From: Candidatus Omnitrophota bacterium
Lineage (GTDB): Bacteria; Omnitrophota; Gorgyraeia; Duberdicusellales; 4484-171
Length of the DNA: 37,029 nt
NCBI GenBank assembly: GCA_023227945.1
Contig: JALOCC010000014.1
Location: forward strand, 1 to 37,029
Direction of reading: 5' to 3'
Positions 6,709 through 15,230 of the stretch are shown here, piece by piece. The notes under the pieces were generated by a model. It did no database searches. It saw only the letters and a list, made by a program, of their open reading frames with translations, and was not told the origin of the DNA. Position 1 is the first letter of the stretch; every line of letters starts with the position of its first letter. The position numbers and the translations under genes were made by a program.

Positions 6709-9700
6709 TTAACTAAAATAAACGTCTATACGGTCAATAATAGCCTCTCTTACTCTCTGGCTCAATGGTGATTTTATGTTGCTGCCCTCTATTGCATATT
6801 TTTTGGCACCATCGGTTACCGCTATTCTATTTACGCTGCAGCTTTTACTGAAAGTATCTTTTCTGTTTGGATTGTGGTAGACAACCAGAGTTTTTGAAAA
6901 TAGCTTGAAAGCGAAACAATCTTTTTCAATAATCTCGCTTTTGCCTCTAAATTCGATTTTCTGCTCCTGCTTGGTAAAAAGCTCTGACTTGAGAATAGGG
7001 GAAAATTTAAGAGTTAGTTCGCCATTACCGTTAATATTAAATGGCGACTTACCCAGGCACATTACAATCCACATATTCAGGAGCTCAACAGTTGCACCGC
7101 TTAAGCGCGCGACAAAACCTTTGTTCCATAAATTTTTATCGCAATTAGCGCTGCTTACAATAAAAGAAGAGTTTTCCAGGATATTTCTTCCGTATTTTTG
7201 CGCGTCGAAGAAACATACCGCGCAATTATGAAAATCTTCGTAGAATTCTTCATACAAACCTTTTTTAAGCACTTCCAAAAGGTATTTGTATTCCATATGC
7301 AGCCAGATGGATTCATTCTCAAGCCAGCCCGGTGTAAAAATCCTGCTTCTTCCAATTTCAAGAGGTTCTTTTTCTAAAGACGCGTTGAGACGGTACATCC
7401 GTAATACTTTATCGAAAATAACTGTTTTCTTTAACGCACTATAAATAGAACTTTCTTTTTGCGTGCGTAGAGCATGAACCGAACCTTCCAAGAAATGCGC
7501 GAGAGGCTCTTTTTTAAACTTAAGCGGCTTAATTATTTTTCCTTTGGCATGAAATTTTTCTACGCTATACTTAAAATACGTAGAATAAATTCCTGTATCC
7601 CTGTCCAGAGCTTTTTCGATACCGTTATCCAATTTATTAACCAGCGAATTTAAGAATTTTTCTAGCCGCAGGCCGGGAATGCTTATCTGTTTGCCTTTAA
7701 TCTGCGCAAAAGTTGTTTTCCGGAAACTTTCCTTCAGGGAATTGGATTTTTCCCACCAGAACATATCACGCTGTTTTGCCGGCAGGTTAGAGTATTTCTT
7801 AGTCAGCCCTTCAAGCCCTTCTAAAAATTCATACACTTCCTCTGCCAAATTAAAATTAGCTGTACCTTTTTTGTTTAAAGCTGATGCTGCTTCACTCAGC
7901 AAAAGGCAGGCGCGCTTTAATTCAAAAGTTTCGCATATTGAAGAGCCAAAAAGAGCAGGAAGGCCATTTAGAGAATCGCACCAGCCTGGTTTATCCGCCT
8001 CCATTTCAACGCCTACACCATCAGGATCTAAAGTCGCAGCTTTATTGAGAATAAGAGTTAAAAGTTTTTCTATAAGGCTTGTAGTATAAATATTTCCTTT
8101 TTTATCACGCAGAAAATTAGCGAATTTTGCGCGCGAAGCTATAACATCTTTTTTCTCTCCCACTTCTTCAACAGAGTGCCACTGGTAAACCTTACCATCT
8201 TTTAAATGGAAACGATGGCTGCGTTCCTTAACGCGCCACTCATCATCCCAAAAATAATATTCCTTGGTTAAAAACAGGTCATCTAATTTATCGGGATAAA
8301 AATAAAGGAAGTTTTCGATTAAATCAAGGTTATAGCGCCAATGATCTATCCAGTACCCTTCGCCATGAGTTGCCTGAGGCTCTCTTTGCGCTTTCGTAAC
8401 TAATTCCGCGGCTAATTTTTCTCGCGCCTTGACAACAATACCTTCTTCTTTAAGGATTTTAAAGAAATCACCAAGATGAAAGCCTGAAACCATCAGAGAA
8501 ATTATTTTTTTATCAGCTATACCGAATTGTTTTAATAGATTACGCGCTGCTGCCTGGTTAAAAAACAGCCTTTCGCCTTTTACTACCAGCGGATTATATC
8601 CGTCAATCTTTATGAGGTTTAGGAAATACACTATATTTGATTTTCCAAGGGACGGATTGAAGAATAAATCTACCCTGCGGTTCTGGTTTATATCACGATA
8701 ATTTGCCTCGCCCTCACTAAAATAGGAAGGTAGTAACTTAAACTTATTATAATCTCTTTCCAGGTCACCATGCTTGCGGGAAAAAATATAGTAACTGTTT
8801 TTATCCGTAAATTTATAAGGGTAACCGCCGCGCAAAACATTATCCAGATAAGTACATTTCACATACTCTTTCAGCCTGTCTGAAGAACATACAGAAAAAC
8901 AATTATCTTTAATATTTTCAATAATACTTTTATTTTCTTTTTCTTTTTCTTTTAAAAAGTTAGCATCTATTCCCGAAACAAAATCTTTGATAAGCTGCGA
9001 TTTAAAAGAAGAACCAAACATACTGTAAAATATTTTAACCTCTCCCGGTAGAATACTCCATGTAAAATGGTTAAAAGCGCACGGGGTTTTCCCTGCCATA
9101 ATTTGTGTAAGTGGAGTTTTGAAACTGCTTGCATAAAAATTAACTGGAACAGAATAGGAAGTATCCTGCGCAAAAATTGCAGTAGGGTCTACTATTATAT
9201 AAGGTGATACCTTTTTACCGTTTTCTTCATAAAAAGCGTATTCGAAATTAGCGCCATCAATATATTTTGTCTGGCTTGAATCTTTGGGGTCAACAATCAT
9301 ACGGAAGAATGCCAGGTTATTATGAACTTCAGCGCGCATCCATGCTTCCATAGTCCTTGCTAAATCTTTGAGCAACACGTTGTTTAATCCAAAGGGTATT
9401 ATTTTGGGTAACCCGTCTAAAACCTCAAGCTTTATTTCCTTGTCGGAAATATTTTTAACGGATAAAACACGTACCAGTGCCCCCGCAGCGCTATTTGGAA
9501 GCGTAAAATATTTAATACGCAAATTAAGGCCAAGTTCCGGATTATTTTTGCGTATGCTGAAAGATGAGCTTTTTATAACCATCTCCTCGTTACGTTCATA
9601 ATCTGAAATTACACGAAATGGCTCATAATTAATTTTATCGTTTATCTTGAGGAATGTACGAAAGCCTACAAGCGGCGCAAAACAATAAGCATTATTCGCC

Positions 9701-9900
9701 GGGAAAAATTCGGTTATAGCGTGATCTTTATCTTTGACTCCGAAACTTATAACTCCCTGTGCCCGGTTTACGTAAAAAACCCACATCGGTACTCCCCAGG
9801 CACCGGCTACGCCGGGAAGAAAATTTGAAAATGGATGTTTGCTGTTATAATTCTTTATAATAAAACTTCCATCATCGCGAAGCATATAGTCCTTGTCCAT
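6709..9900 (-). CDS. GH94-family-like (cellobiose phosphorylase-like) large protein
   Basis: This 1063-residue protein has no signal peptide, so it should be cytosolic. The N-terminus (HPFSNFLPGVAGAWGVPMW, then VNRAQGVISFG and a GFRTF segment near residue 80) matches the start of the beta-sandwich domain in the glycoside phosphorylase family GH94 and the large variants annotated as cellobiose phosphorylase. An (alpha/alpha)6 barrel would span roughly 340-880. GYWIDHWRYNLDLIENFL (about 507-525) and DKPGWCDSLNG (about 635-645) are in the positions of its substrate-site loops. GH94 enzymes cleave beta-glucosides with phosphate; which sugar is used here, or whether it is active, is not clear because the canonical WNDxLN motif is altered to WCDSLN. 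The SD AAGGAG precedes the ATG by 5 bases. Confidence 0.75.
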   Translation of the reverse strand: MDKDYMLRDDGSFIIKNYNSKHPFSNFLPGVAGAWGVPMWVFYVNRAQGVISFGVKDKDHAITEFFPANNAYCFAPLVGFRTFLKINDKINYEPFRVISDYERNEEMVIKSSSFSIRKNNPELGLNLRIKYFTLPNSAAGALVRVLSVKNISDKEIKLEVLDGLPKIIPFGLNNVLLKDLARTMEAWMRAEVHNNLAFFRMIVDPKDSSQTKYIDGANFEYAFYEENGKKVSPYIIVDPTAIFAQDTSYSVPVNFYASSFKTPLTQIMAGKTPCAFNHFTWSILPGEVKIFYSMFGSSFKSQLIKDFVSGIDANFLKEKEKENKSIIENIKDNCFSVCSSDRLKEYVKCTYLDNVLRGGYPYKFTDKNSYYIFSRKHGDLERDYNKFKLLPSYFSEGEANYRDINQNRRVDLFFNPSLGKSNIVYFLNLIKIDGYNPLVVKGERLFFNQAAARNLLKQFGIADKKIISLMVSGFHLGDFFKILKEEGIVVKAREKLAAELVTKAQREPQATHGEGYWIDHWRYNLDLIENFLYFYPDKLDDLFLTKEYYFWDDEWRVKERSHRFHLKDGKVYQWHSVEEVGEKKDVIASRAKFANFLRDKKGNIYTTSLIEKLLTLILNKAATLDPDGVGVEMEADKPGWCDSLNGLPALFGSSICETFELKRACLLLSEAASALNKKGTANFNLAEEVYEFLEGLEGLTKKYSNLPAKQRDMFWWEKSNSLKESFRKTTFAQIKGKQISIPGLRLEKFLNSLVNKLDNGIEKALDRDTGIYSTYFKYSVEKFHAKGKIIKPLKFKKEPLAHFLEGSVHALRTQKESSIYSALKKTVIFDKVLRMYRLNASLEKEPLEIGRSRIFTPGWLENESIWLHMEYKYLLEVLKKGLYEEFYEDFHNCAVCFFDAQKYGRNILENSSFIVSSANCDKNLWNKGFVARLSGATVELLNMWIVMCLGKSPFNINGNGELTLKFSPILKSELFTKQEQKIEFRGKSEIIEKDCFAFKLFSKTLVVYHNPNRKDTFSKSCSVNRIAVTDGAKKYAIEGSNIKSPLSQRVREAIIDRIDVYFS

Positions 9901-9914
9901 TTATACTCCTTAAT

Positions 9915-9985
9915 TCTCCGCCGTAGGCGGAGACTTAACCCCGTAGCCCCTGGTATCTGGACGCAAGGGGTATATACAGTAAACA
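9915..9985. repeat. Leader hairpins and dispersed repeat before the GH94-like gene
   Basis: TCTCCGCC (9915-9922) and GGCGGAGA (9926-9933) form a perfect 8-bp stem with a GTA loop, a few bases upstream of the SD of the GH94-like gene. Next to it are TTAACCCC (9935-9942) and CCCCT/AGGGG arms. The stretch TACCCCTTGCGTCC on the minus strand matches the flank at 4204-4216. It may be a dispersed repeat rather than a dedicated regulator. Confidence 0.6.
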
Positions 9986-9987
9986 AG

Positions 9988-10629
9988 CTATTCGTATAAC
10001 TTCAGTATTTCTTTCAACGAAGAAATTACTTTCGCATTTTTATATTTACCTGCAACCGCCGGGCGGCTTGATCCCCCCTTTATAAAGACAACATCAATGT
10101 TGGCACGTTTTGCTGTTTCTAAATCTATGTCCATATCTCCAATAAATACAGTTTCCCCCCTGGCAACGTTTAATTTTTTTATCAAAACATTTAATATTTT
10201 TGGGTTCGGTTTATTGCTCCTAACCTCATCCGCGCACAAAACCATGTTAAAATATTTTTTTATACCAAGTGTTGTTAAAATCAAATTAGTAAAATAGCTC
10301 GGCCGGTTGGAAGCAATAGCAGTCAATTTTCCTTTACGCTTTAATTGCTTAAGCATCCATCTTGCATGCGGCCTTAGCTTAGAGAACATTCTAAGCGCAC
10401 CCTTATGATGCCGGCGATATATACCAAGAGCTTGTTTTATTGCTTCAGGGGGAAAAAACGTTTCCATAAATATTTTATCCCCCCTACCTACTTTTTGTTT
10501 CGCTTCCTTGTAGCTTACCTTGGAAAACCCAAGCTTATTCAGCGTAAAATTAAGGCTTTTCTCTATAGCCCTGTAAGCATCAGCTAAAGTCCCATCTAAA
10601 TCAAATATAAAGAACTTCTTTTCAATCAT
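9988..10629 (-). CDS. HAD-superfamily phosphatase (phosphoglycolate-phosphatase-like)
   Basis: This 213-residue cytosolic hydrolase has all four HAD motifs: FDLDGT with nucleophile D10 and acid/base D12, motif II in AIASNRP, a conserved Lys in RSNKPNP and the metal-binding GDMDID. A helical cap follows motif I (about 16-85), as in Gph/PGMB-type subfamily I enzymes. Substrates of such proteins (2-phosphoglycolate, pyrophosphate, sugar phosphates) cannot be told apart from sequence. A TTGACC box at 10677-10682 could be a -35 element, but the matching -10 is weak. Confidence 0.88.
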   Translation of the reverse strand: MIEKKFFIFDLDGTLADAYRAIEKSLNFTLNKLGFSKVSYKEAKQKVGRGDKIFMETFFPPEAIKQALGIYRRHHKGALRMFSKLRPHARWMLKQLKRKGKLTAIASNRPSYFTNLILTTLGIKKYFNMVLCADEVRSNKPNPKILNVLIKKLNVARGETVFIGDMDIDLETAKRANIDVVFIKGGSSRPAVAGKYKNAKVISSLKEILKLYE

Positions 10630-10718
10630 GGAAATTAAACCTACTGTCTATAATTACCATAACATAACGGCTGCCAGGTCAATATAAATATTTGCTTTAA
10701 CATTTGCGAAACTAAAGA

Positions 10719-11297
10719 CTATATCTGGTAATTGCGATAGCCGTTCTTACCGGAGAATAAACCTGATTTCAATCTTAAGCGGATTAAAGAAGCCGAACCA
10801 ATTTTAAATACTTCACCTAAGGCAAACGGCATTGCTCCCGCAATAAGAGCGTTAGTTAAGGAAAATTTATGTATAAACATAAGCCAGGCTATTCCAAAGA
10901 AATACACGCAAAAAGCAACAGAAGAGAAATAGCAAAAGTTTTTAAAAAAGCTATCAAGCTTCGGGGAAAAGAAAGGAAAAATCAATGACGCTACCACAAA
11001 ACCAACGAGATAGCCCCCGGTGGGCCCAAGAAAATAAAGTAAGCCGCTTCCGGCATTTGTAAAAACAGGGAGGCCGATTAAACCTAAAAATAAATAAATT
11101 GCCTGCGAAAACACTGCCTGCCTTTTTAAAAAAACAATACTAAGATAGAAGACAAAGGTTTGCAAAGTAAACGGGACAGGCGTAAAAAAAAGTGGTATGC
11201 GCACATAAGCAGAAATCACCATTAAAATGCTAAAAGAAAATATAGCACAAATACGCAGGGCAAGGTAATTTCTTTGACTAAGAGTTGCAACTTTCAT
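10719..11297 (-). CDS. bioY: Biotin transporter BioY (ECF S component)
   Basis: This 192-residue integral membrane protein has six hydrophobic helices. The family marks are clear: VRIPLFFTPVPFTLQTF near residue 32, GLIGLPVFTNAGSGL near 73 and GPTGGYLVGF near 90. BioY is the biotin-binding S subunit of energy-coupling-factor transporters; the EcfA/A'/T partners are not in this window. The ATG has a very strong AGGAGGT site at 4-5 bases. No biotin genes are adjacent, consistent with a cell that imports biotin. Regulation is not visible. Confidence 0.93.
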   Translation of the reverse strand: MKVATLSQRNYLALRICAIFSFSILMVISAYVRIPLFFTPVPFTLQTFVFYLSIVFLKRQAVFSQAIYLFLGLIGLPVFTNAGSGLLYFLGPTGGYLVGFVVASLIFPFFSPKLDSFFKNFCYFSSVAFCVYFFGIAWLMFIHKFSLTNALIAGAMPFALGEVFKIGSASLIRLRLKSGLFSGKNGYRNYQI

Positions 11298-11314
11298 GAT
11301 TACCTCCTTTTATA

Positions 11315-11424
11315 CACAGATGATCACAGATTTGTAAGCAGATTATCACAGATGGAAACATCTGCGATAATCTGTGTTAATACCTAAATGTTCTATTAAA
11401 GTTTTCTATCTGCGGAAATCTGTG
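11315..11424. repeat. CACAGAT / ATCTGTG palindromic repeat
   Basis: CAGATTATCACAGATG (11339-11354) and CATCTGCGATAATCTG (11359-11374) form a 16-bp stem with one mismatch and a GAAA loop. The element ends also mirror each other (11315-11331 and 11408-11424). It is a lower-GC relative of the GCGGAT element at 16276-16364 and lies between bioY and the patatin gene. Confidence 0.75.
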
Positions 11425-11480
11425 CCTCAAAAGAAAGTATTGTAAAGCATATATGCCAAAAAGGCAAGCCAAAAATGGGG

Positions 11481-12410
11481 TTATTTGTGCTTAAAAGGTA
11501 AACGGAAACTGAAAAATTTCTTAAGCGGCATTAAACCTCTGTAACGATTAGCCCTTAAAGCCGCCTTAAGTTCTTTACCAAGGCCAAGCATTTCGGATTC
11601 TCCTTTTTGCATAAGCTCTCTTGCAATAGTAAAATCACCCCAGGAAAAATTTTCTAGATTTGGAGAAATAAGAAAATCTATGCCGTTTAAGCTTTCTTCA
11701 ATGATTCTTTTATATCTGATTCTGTCTGCGAGGTTCATTACATCCATCGCATTTCTCACAATAGGAAATCTGTAGCCTGAACTTTCCAAATTAACTCCAA
11801 TTATAAAGTCGGCCTTTTTTCTTATTATTTTAGCCGGTACAGGCATAAGGACTCCGCCATCTATTAAAATTTTATCTTCAATTTTAAGCGGTGGGAAAAA
11901 TCCGGGATAGGAAGAAGAAGCAAGCACTCCTCTATACAGCGGCCCGCTTTCAATAGACACTACCTCTGCGGTAAGCAAATTCACCGCAGTAACAGAAAAA
12001 GGAATCTTACAATCTTTGAAAGAAAAATCTTCAAACAAACCCCGGAAAATCTTAAGAAAAGGCTTGAGATCCACAAGAGAAGTTTTTGCTATACGTAAAT
12101 TCCAGATGTAAAACTCCTTGGCAAGATCACACCATTTTTCGAAAAATGCAGTTTTAGCCTCAACATTGGCAGGAGAAAAACTTGTTTTTAGCAGCGATAA
12201 TTCTTTCTGATGTTTGTCGAGAATTTTGAAAAGCCTCTCTTCGACTTCATTTGCATTTTGCGTTAACGCGTAAAGCCCGCCGATTATCGCGCCAATGGAC
12301 GTTCCGGAAATAATATCAATTTTAATTTCAAGCTTCTCGAGCGCTTTAAGCAACCCGACGTGATATAAACCTCGCGCTACACCTCCGCCTAAAGCAAGAC
12401 CAATCTTCAA
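11481..12410 (-). CDS. Patatin-like phospholipase, RssA/YchK-type
   Basis: This 309-residue serine lipase has a Ser-Asp dyad. The oxyanion hole GGGVARG is at 8-14, the nucleophile motif GTSIG at 36-40 (Ser38) and the second catalytic motif DGG at 184-186 (Asp184). Short bacterial patatins of this kind hydrolyse membrane phospholipid acyl chains or thioesters, and most lack an assigned physiological substrate. No signal peptide is present. The start is TTG with AGGGGGTT just upstream; no better ATG lies ahead of the GGG motif, which must be close to the N-terminus. The upstream gap contains short palindromes of the dispersed type. Confidence 0.9.
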   Translation of the reverse strand: MKIGLALGGGVARGLYHVGLLKALEKLEIKIDIISGTSIGAIIGGLYALTQNANEVEERLFKILDKHQKELSLLKTSFSPANVEAKTAFFEKWCDLAKEFYIWNLRIAKTSLVDLKPFLKIFRGLFEDFSFKDCKIPFSVTAVNLLTAEVVSIESGPLYRGVLASSSYPGFFPPLKIEDKILIDGGVLMPVPAKIIRKKADFIIGVNLESSGYRFPIVRNAMDVMNLADRIRYKRIIEESLNGIDFLISPNLENFSWGDFTIARELMQKGESEMLGLGKELKAALRANRYRGLMPLKKFFSFRLPFKHK

Positions 12411-12447
12411 CTTTAACCCCCTATTTTATGTTACGAAAGTTACGGAT

Positions 12448-12464
12448 GCCTGCCTACGGCAGGC
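12448..12464. repeat. GCCTGCC-TAC-GGCAGGC hairpin
   Basis: A perfect 7-bp GC-rich stem with a 3-base loop. The same GCCTGCC core occurs in the repeats at 4264-4361, 21204-21250 and 31434-31477. Confidence 0.7.
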
Positions 12465-12484
12465 GAGGAACCTTTTTAAAAATA

Positions 12485-12513
12485 AAAGGGCAGGCTTAAA
12501 CTGCCTGCCCTTT
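12485..12513 (-). terminator. Terminator after the small membrane protein gene
   Basis: AAAGGGCAGGC (12485-12495) pairs perfectly with GCCTGCCCTTT (12503-12513); the minus strand continues TTTTATTTTTAAAAAGG. It lies 18 bases after the gene end. Confidence 0.8.
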
Positions 12514-12530
12514 ACTAATCCATATAAAAT

Positions 12531-12746
12531 TTATTCTTTAGCTATAGCTACCGTAATTACGCCAGCCAAAATAAAAAACAAGCCTATGCATCCCTTAATC
12601 ACTGTCCAAAGGCTTGGCCACCAGCGGATAAGCGCTATCAAACCAAGAAGTATGAACACTATTCCCAAGATGATTTTACCTATCATTTTTGTTGTATCCG
12701 GAGATTTCTTTGCTTCTGTTTCTTGAACCTTATTCTGCTCTTCCAT
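12531..12746 (-). CDS. Small two-helix membrane protein
   Basis: The start chosen is the ATG at 12744-12746, preceded by AAGGAGGTG at 6 bases. An open frame extends back to 12872 but passes through a palindromic repeat and has no ribosome site. The 71-residue product has a charged N-terminus (MEEQNKVQETEAKKS) and two hydrophobic helices (about 22-41 and 46-68) separated by RWWPSLWTVIKG. This pattern of a tryptophan-rich turn between two helices is common in small bacterial inner-membrane proteins of unknown function. I do not assign a family. Confidence 0.75.
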   Translation of the reverse strand: MEEQNKVQETEAKKSPDTTKMIGKIILGIVFILLGLIALIRWWPSLWTVIKGCIGLFFILAGVITVAIAKE

Positions 12747-12768
12747 CTTACACCTCCTTAGATTTTTA

Positions 12769-12890
12769 GACGAAGTCGAAAAATTTAACCCTGAAGTGCT
12801 CTCGAAAAATATCGAACGAGTACTTGCGTAGAGAGATTTTTTGAGCATACAGGCACTTCGGGACAATAACAATTCGACTCTCTTTCGCTC
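12769..12890. repeat. Long imperfect palindrome upstream of the small membrane protein
   Basis: CCCTGAAGTG (12789-12798) faces CACTTCGGG (12854-12862), with one bulged T. Further in, CTCTCGAAAAA faces AGAGATTTTTTGAG, and the ends GACGAAGTCGAA and TTCGACTCTCTTTCGCTC mirror each other imperfectly. The TTAACCC motif (12785-12791) marks one edge, as in other repeats here. Confidence 0.65.
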
Positions 12891-12921
12891 TATCTGATAA
12901 TATATAACTTTGCCTTTTTTG

Positions 12922-13926
12922 TCAATGGCAATCTGACAGCTGAACTATTCTATCTATTATTTCCTCATAAGTATATCCCCGGTTATAGGCTAATTTCATG
13001 TAGCCGCTATCTGTGTTTATGTCGGGATTAGGATTTATATCCATAATAAAAAGATTCCCGGCTTTTTGCCGTAAGTCTACCCGGAAATAACCTCGGCAGG
13101 CCAAAGCCCTCGCAGCTTTACCGGATAAATCTATTATATTTTTTCTTAAAGTTTTGCTTATTTTTGGTTCGTAATCCGGCAAGATGGCGCGATATTCCGC
13201 GGTTCTGCTTTCCCACTTAGCATCATAAGTCAAAAATGGCAAAAATTTCTCATATTTAGAATAGTCAATTTCAGAGATACCCAAAACTTCATAAGAATCG
13301 TTTCCTAAAAGTGCAACACTATATTCTTTCCCAGGCAAAAATTCTTCTATGACTACGCCTTCGCAAAACCGCTTAAGGCGTTTTTTTATTGCAACAATTA
13401 ATTCTTCCTTATTGTATGCCAGTGAATCTTTGTATATTCCAACACTGGCATCTTCGCTGCACGGCTTTATAAAAAGCGGGAAAGTAAGCCCTTTTTTAAT
13501 GGCTATATTTTTCGCACTTTTAACCAAGATACTACGCGCAACCGGTAAATTGTTTTTTTGTAAAATACTTTTCGCCTTCATTTTGTCAAGGCAAGCACTT
13601 AATGTAAAACAGGAATTCCCGGTAAACGGTATATTTACGCTTTCCAACAATTTCACAAATGTTACTTCCTTCTGAGGGTCTTCGCTAAAGCCTTCAAATA
13701 GATTAAAAATACAAAAAGGATTTTTGCTCAATATTTTTTTCTTTAATCTGGCGGGGTCTTTAAAATCATTTTCTTTAATAAAAAAAGCCTCCGGCACTAT
13801 GCCTTTCTTCAAAAAAACCTTCGCTATGGAATCTTTACACCGTAAAGCCTCGCAGATATCGTTCCTTGCGCTTTTCTCCTTGCCTGCAGCTATCAATATC
13901 TTGCCGTGGGGCTTTACGAAAATCAT
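12922..13926 (-). CDS. ATP-grasp ligase, D-Ala-D-Ala-ligase-like (second of two)
   Basis: The ATG at 13924-13926 was chosen because it overlaps the upstream stop as ATGA; a GTG 18 bases further up is possible but sits on top of its SD. The protein (about 334 residues) has the Ddl/ATP-grasp layout. The N-terminal domain contains NLFEGFSED, and PFTGNS is followed by the family's LDKMKAK (compare LDKxxxK). The lid/central domain has FIKPCSEDASVGI and IEEFLPGKEYSV, and the Mg-binding end is MDINPNPDI. Such enzymes activate a carboxylate as acyl-phosphate and join it to an amine. No peptidoglycan genes are near, so a dedicated substrate is likelier than D-Ala. It is the last gene of the kamA operon. 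Confidence 0.88.
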   Translation of the reverse strand: MIFVKPHGKILIAAGKEKSARNDICEALRCKDSIAKVFLKKGIVPEAFFIKENDFKDPARLKKKILSKNPFCIFNLFEGFSEDPQKEVTFVKLLESVNIPFTGNSCFTLSACLDKMKAKSILQKNNLPVARSILVKSAKNIAIKKGLTFPLFIKPCSEDASVGIYKDSLAYNKEELIVAIKKRLKRFCEGVVIEEFLPGKEYSVALLGNDSYEVLGISEIDYSKYEKFLPFLTYDAKWESRTAEYRAILPDYEPKISKTLRKNIIDLSGKAARALACRGYFRVDLRQKAGNLFIMDINPNPDINTDSGYMKLAYNRGYTYEEIIDRIVQLSDCH

Positions 13927-15230
13927 AATTCTATGACTTGCCACCCTCCTGCATAGACAGCCAATAGTTTTCCCTTTAGAATAATTCTGCTAAAAATGTA
14001 GTCCGGATTATCCAACGCCCTTAGAGGAACAATGATTGATACTAAATCTTCTTTAGAATTTATTTTTATCCCATCTATGAATATTCTTTTTCTTCCTTCG
14101 TAAGCAATTACCATATGGTCTTTTGCTTTAAAAAATATTTTGGGCATTAGAGAAAAATCCTTGGCGTTATTGTAACCTAAAAGATATATGTCTGCTTTCA
14201 AACCTTTGGCAATTTTTCGGTTTAAGGAAATATTTATATAAAGGAAATCTCTATCTTTTGAATAGGCTATTTTAGAGATTAATTTTGAATTAACCTGCAA
14301 TACTTTCGGTATCTTTTCTTTGTCAAAATTTATTTCTGGATACAAACACAGCAATTCATTTCTTCTCACAAAGCTAAGCAAATAATTTTTGGCAAATGAT
14401 AGCTGGCTCCTATAGAAAGCTAAAGCTTTGCGTTTGTTAATAATTTCTTCATCGCTAAGATAAACTTTGCTCCAAGCCGCATCTCCGTTGATAAAATCAC
14501 TCGGCGGATCCAGCTCAAACGAAGGCAAATACTTCTTCACTTTTGGCCAGCCAATTTTATGAATAAGATAAGTATAAACAGGCGGCTCGCCTATTTTTTC
14601 TTTTAAATCAAGGAGAGCGACAGTAGTAAATACATAGAGGCTTCTGTGGTCAAGATTTGCATCGTAAGGGCTCGATACAAATATTTTCGTCGGCTTAAAA
14701 TCTGACAATACCTGTTTTAGATCTTTTGTAATACTTTGTCCTACATAAGGCGCACCATAGGATAAAGCGTTCTTATAAGGAACATGCCCTATATGAGTAA
14801 GCATACTTGCCGCCGGCCATTTTTCGTCCCAAAAACTTGCAAGAATTGCTTCAGTAAATCTGTCGGGATAGCCCAAGAAGACAAGATCTTTTTTTGCAAC
14901 ACCTAAAAAAGCTGCTGCATTGTAAGCTTCTTTTTGGCGCGTTTCTCCAATATTGATAAAACCGTGCCTAGAAATCGCCGGATTTCTCTTGTAAAAAAAG
15001 TATGATATTTCGTTATATTCTCCGCTGGTAAGATAAACTATCTTTACTTTGGAATTGCCTTTGAGGGCCTTCTGGATAATACCGCCTGATGCGATAATCT
15101 CATCGTCCGGATGCGGCGCAAGAATAAGGACCCTGTCCGCCGATGAAAACTCAAGTTGCGCAAAACAAGCCGGAATAATACAAATTGCGAAAAATAAGAA
15201 AAAAATCAGTATATTTTTTGTTTTATTCAT
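13923..15230 (-). CDS. PIG-L/LmbE-family deacetylase, exported
   Basis: This 435-residue protein has a signal peptide (hydrophobic 7-20, likely cleavage after CFA at 24), so it should act outside the inner membrane. Residues 30-240 form the PIG-L zinc deacetylase domain. APHPDDE at 38-44 gives the zinc ligands and catalytic Asp, GEYNE follows at about 70, and a second ligand motif NLDHRSLY is near 198. PIG-L enzymes remove N-acetyl from GlcNAc-type substrates or mycothiol/bacillithiol precursors. About 170 further C-terminal residues, predicted mostly beta, are not part of the minimal domain. It overlaps the ligase genes on both sides (8 bases upstream, 4 downstream), so it belongs to the same operon. 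That an exported enzyme is coupled to cytosolic ligases hints that the product reaches the envelope. Confidence 0.88.
   Translation of the reverse strand: MNKTKNILIFFLFFAICIIPACFAQLEFSSADRVLILAPHPDDEIIASGGIIQKALKGNSKVKIVYLTSGEYNEISYFFYKRNPAISRHGFINIGETRQKEAYNAAAFLGVAKKDLVFLGYPDRFTEAILASFWDEKWPAASMLTHIGHVPYKNALSYGAPYVGQSITKDLKQVLSDFKPTKIFVSSPYDANLDHRSLYVFTTVALLDLKEKIGEPPVYTYLIHKIGWPKVKKYLPSFELDPPSDFINGDAAWSKVYLSDEEIINKRKALAFYRSQLSFAKNYLLSFVRRNELLCLYPEINFDKEKIPKVLQVNSKLISKIAYSKDRDFLYINISLNRKIAKGLKADIYLLGYNNAKDFSLMPKIFFKAKDHMVIAYEGRKRIFIDGIKINSKEDLVSIIVPLRALDNPDYIFSRIILKGKLLAVYAGGWQVIEL

Noticed and set aside
12747..12872. Longer N-terminus of the small membrane protein
   Set aside because: It runs through a palindromic repeat; the ATG at 12746 has AAGGAGGTG.
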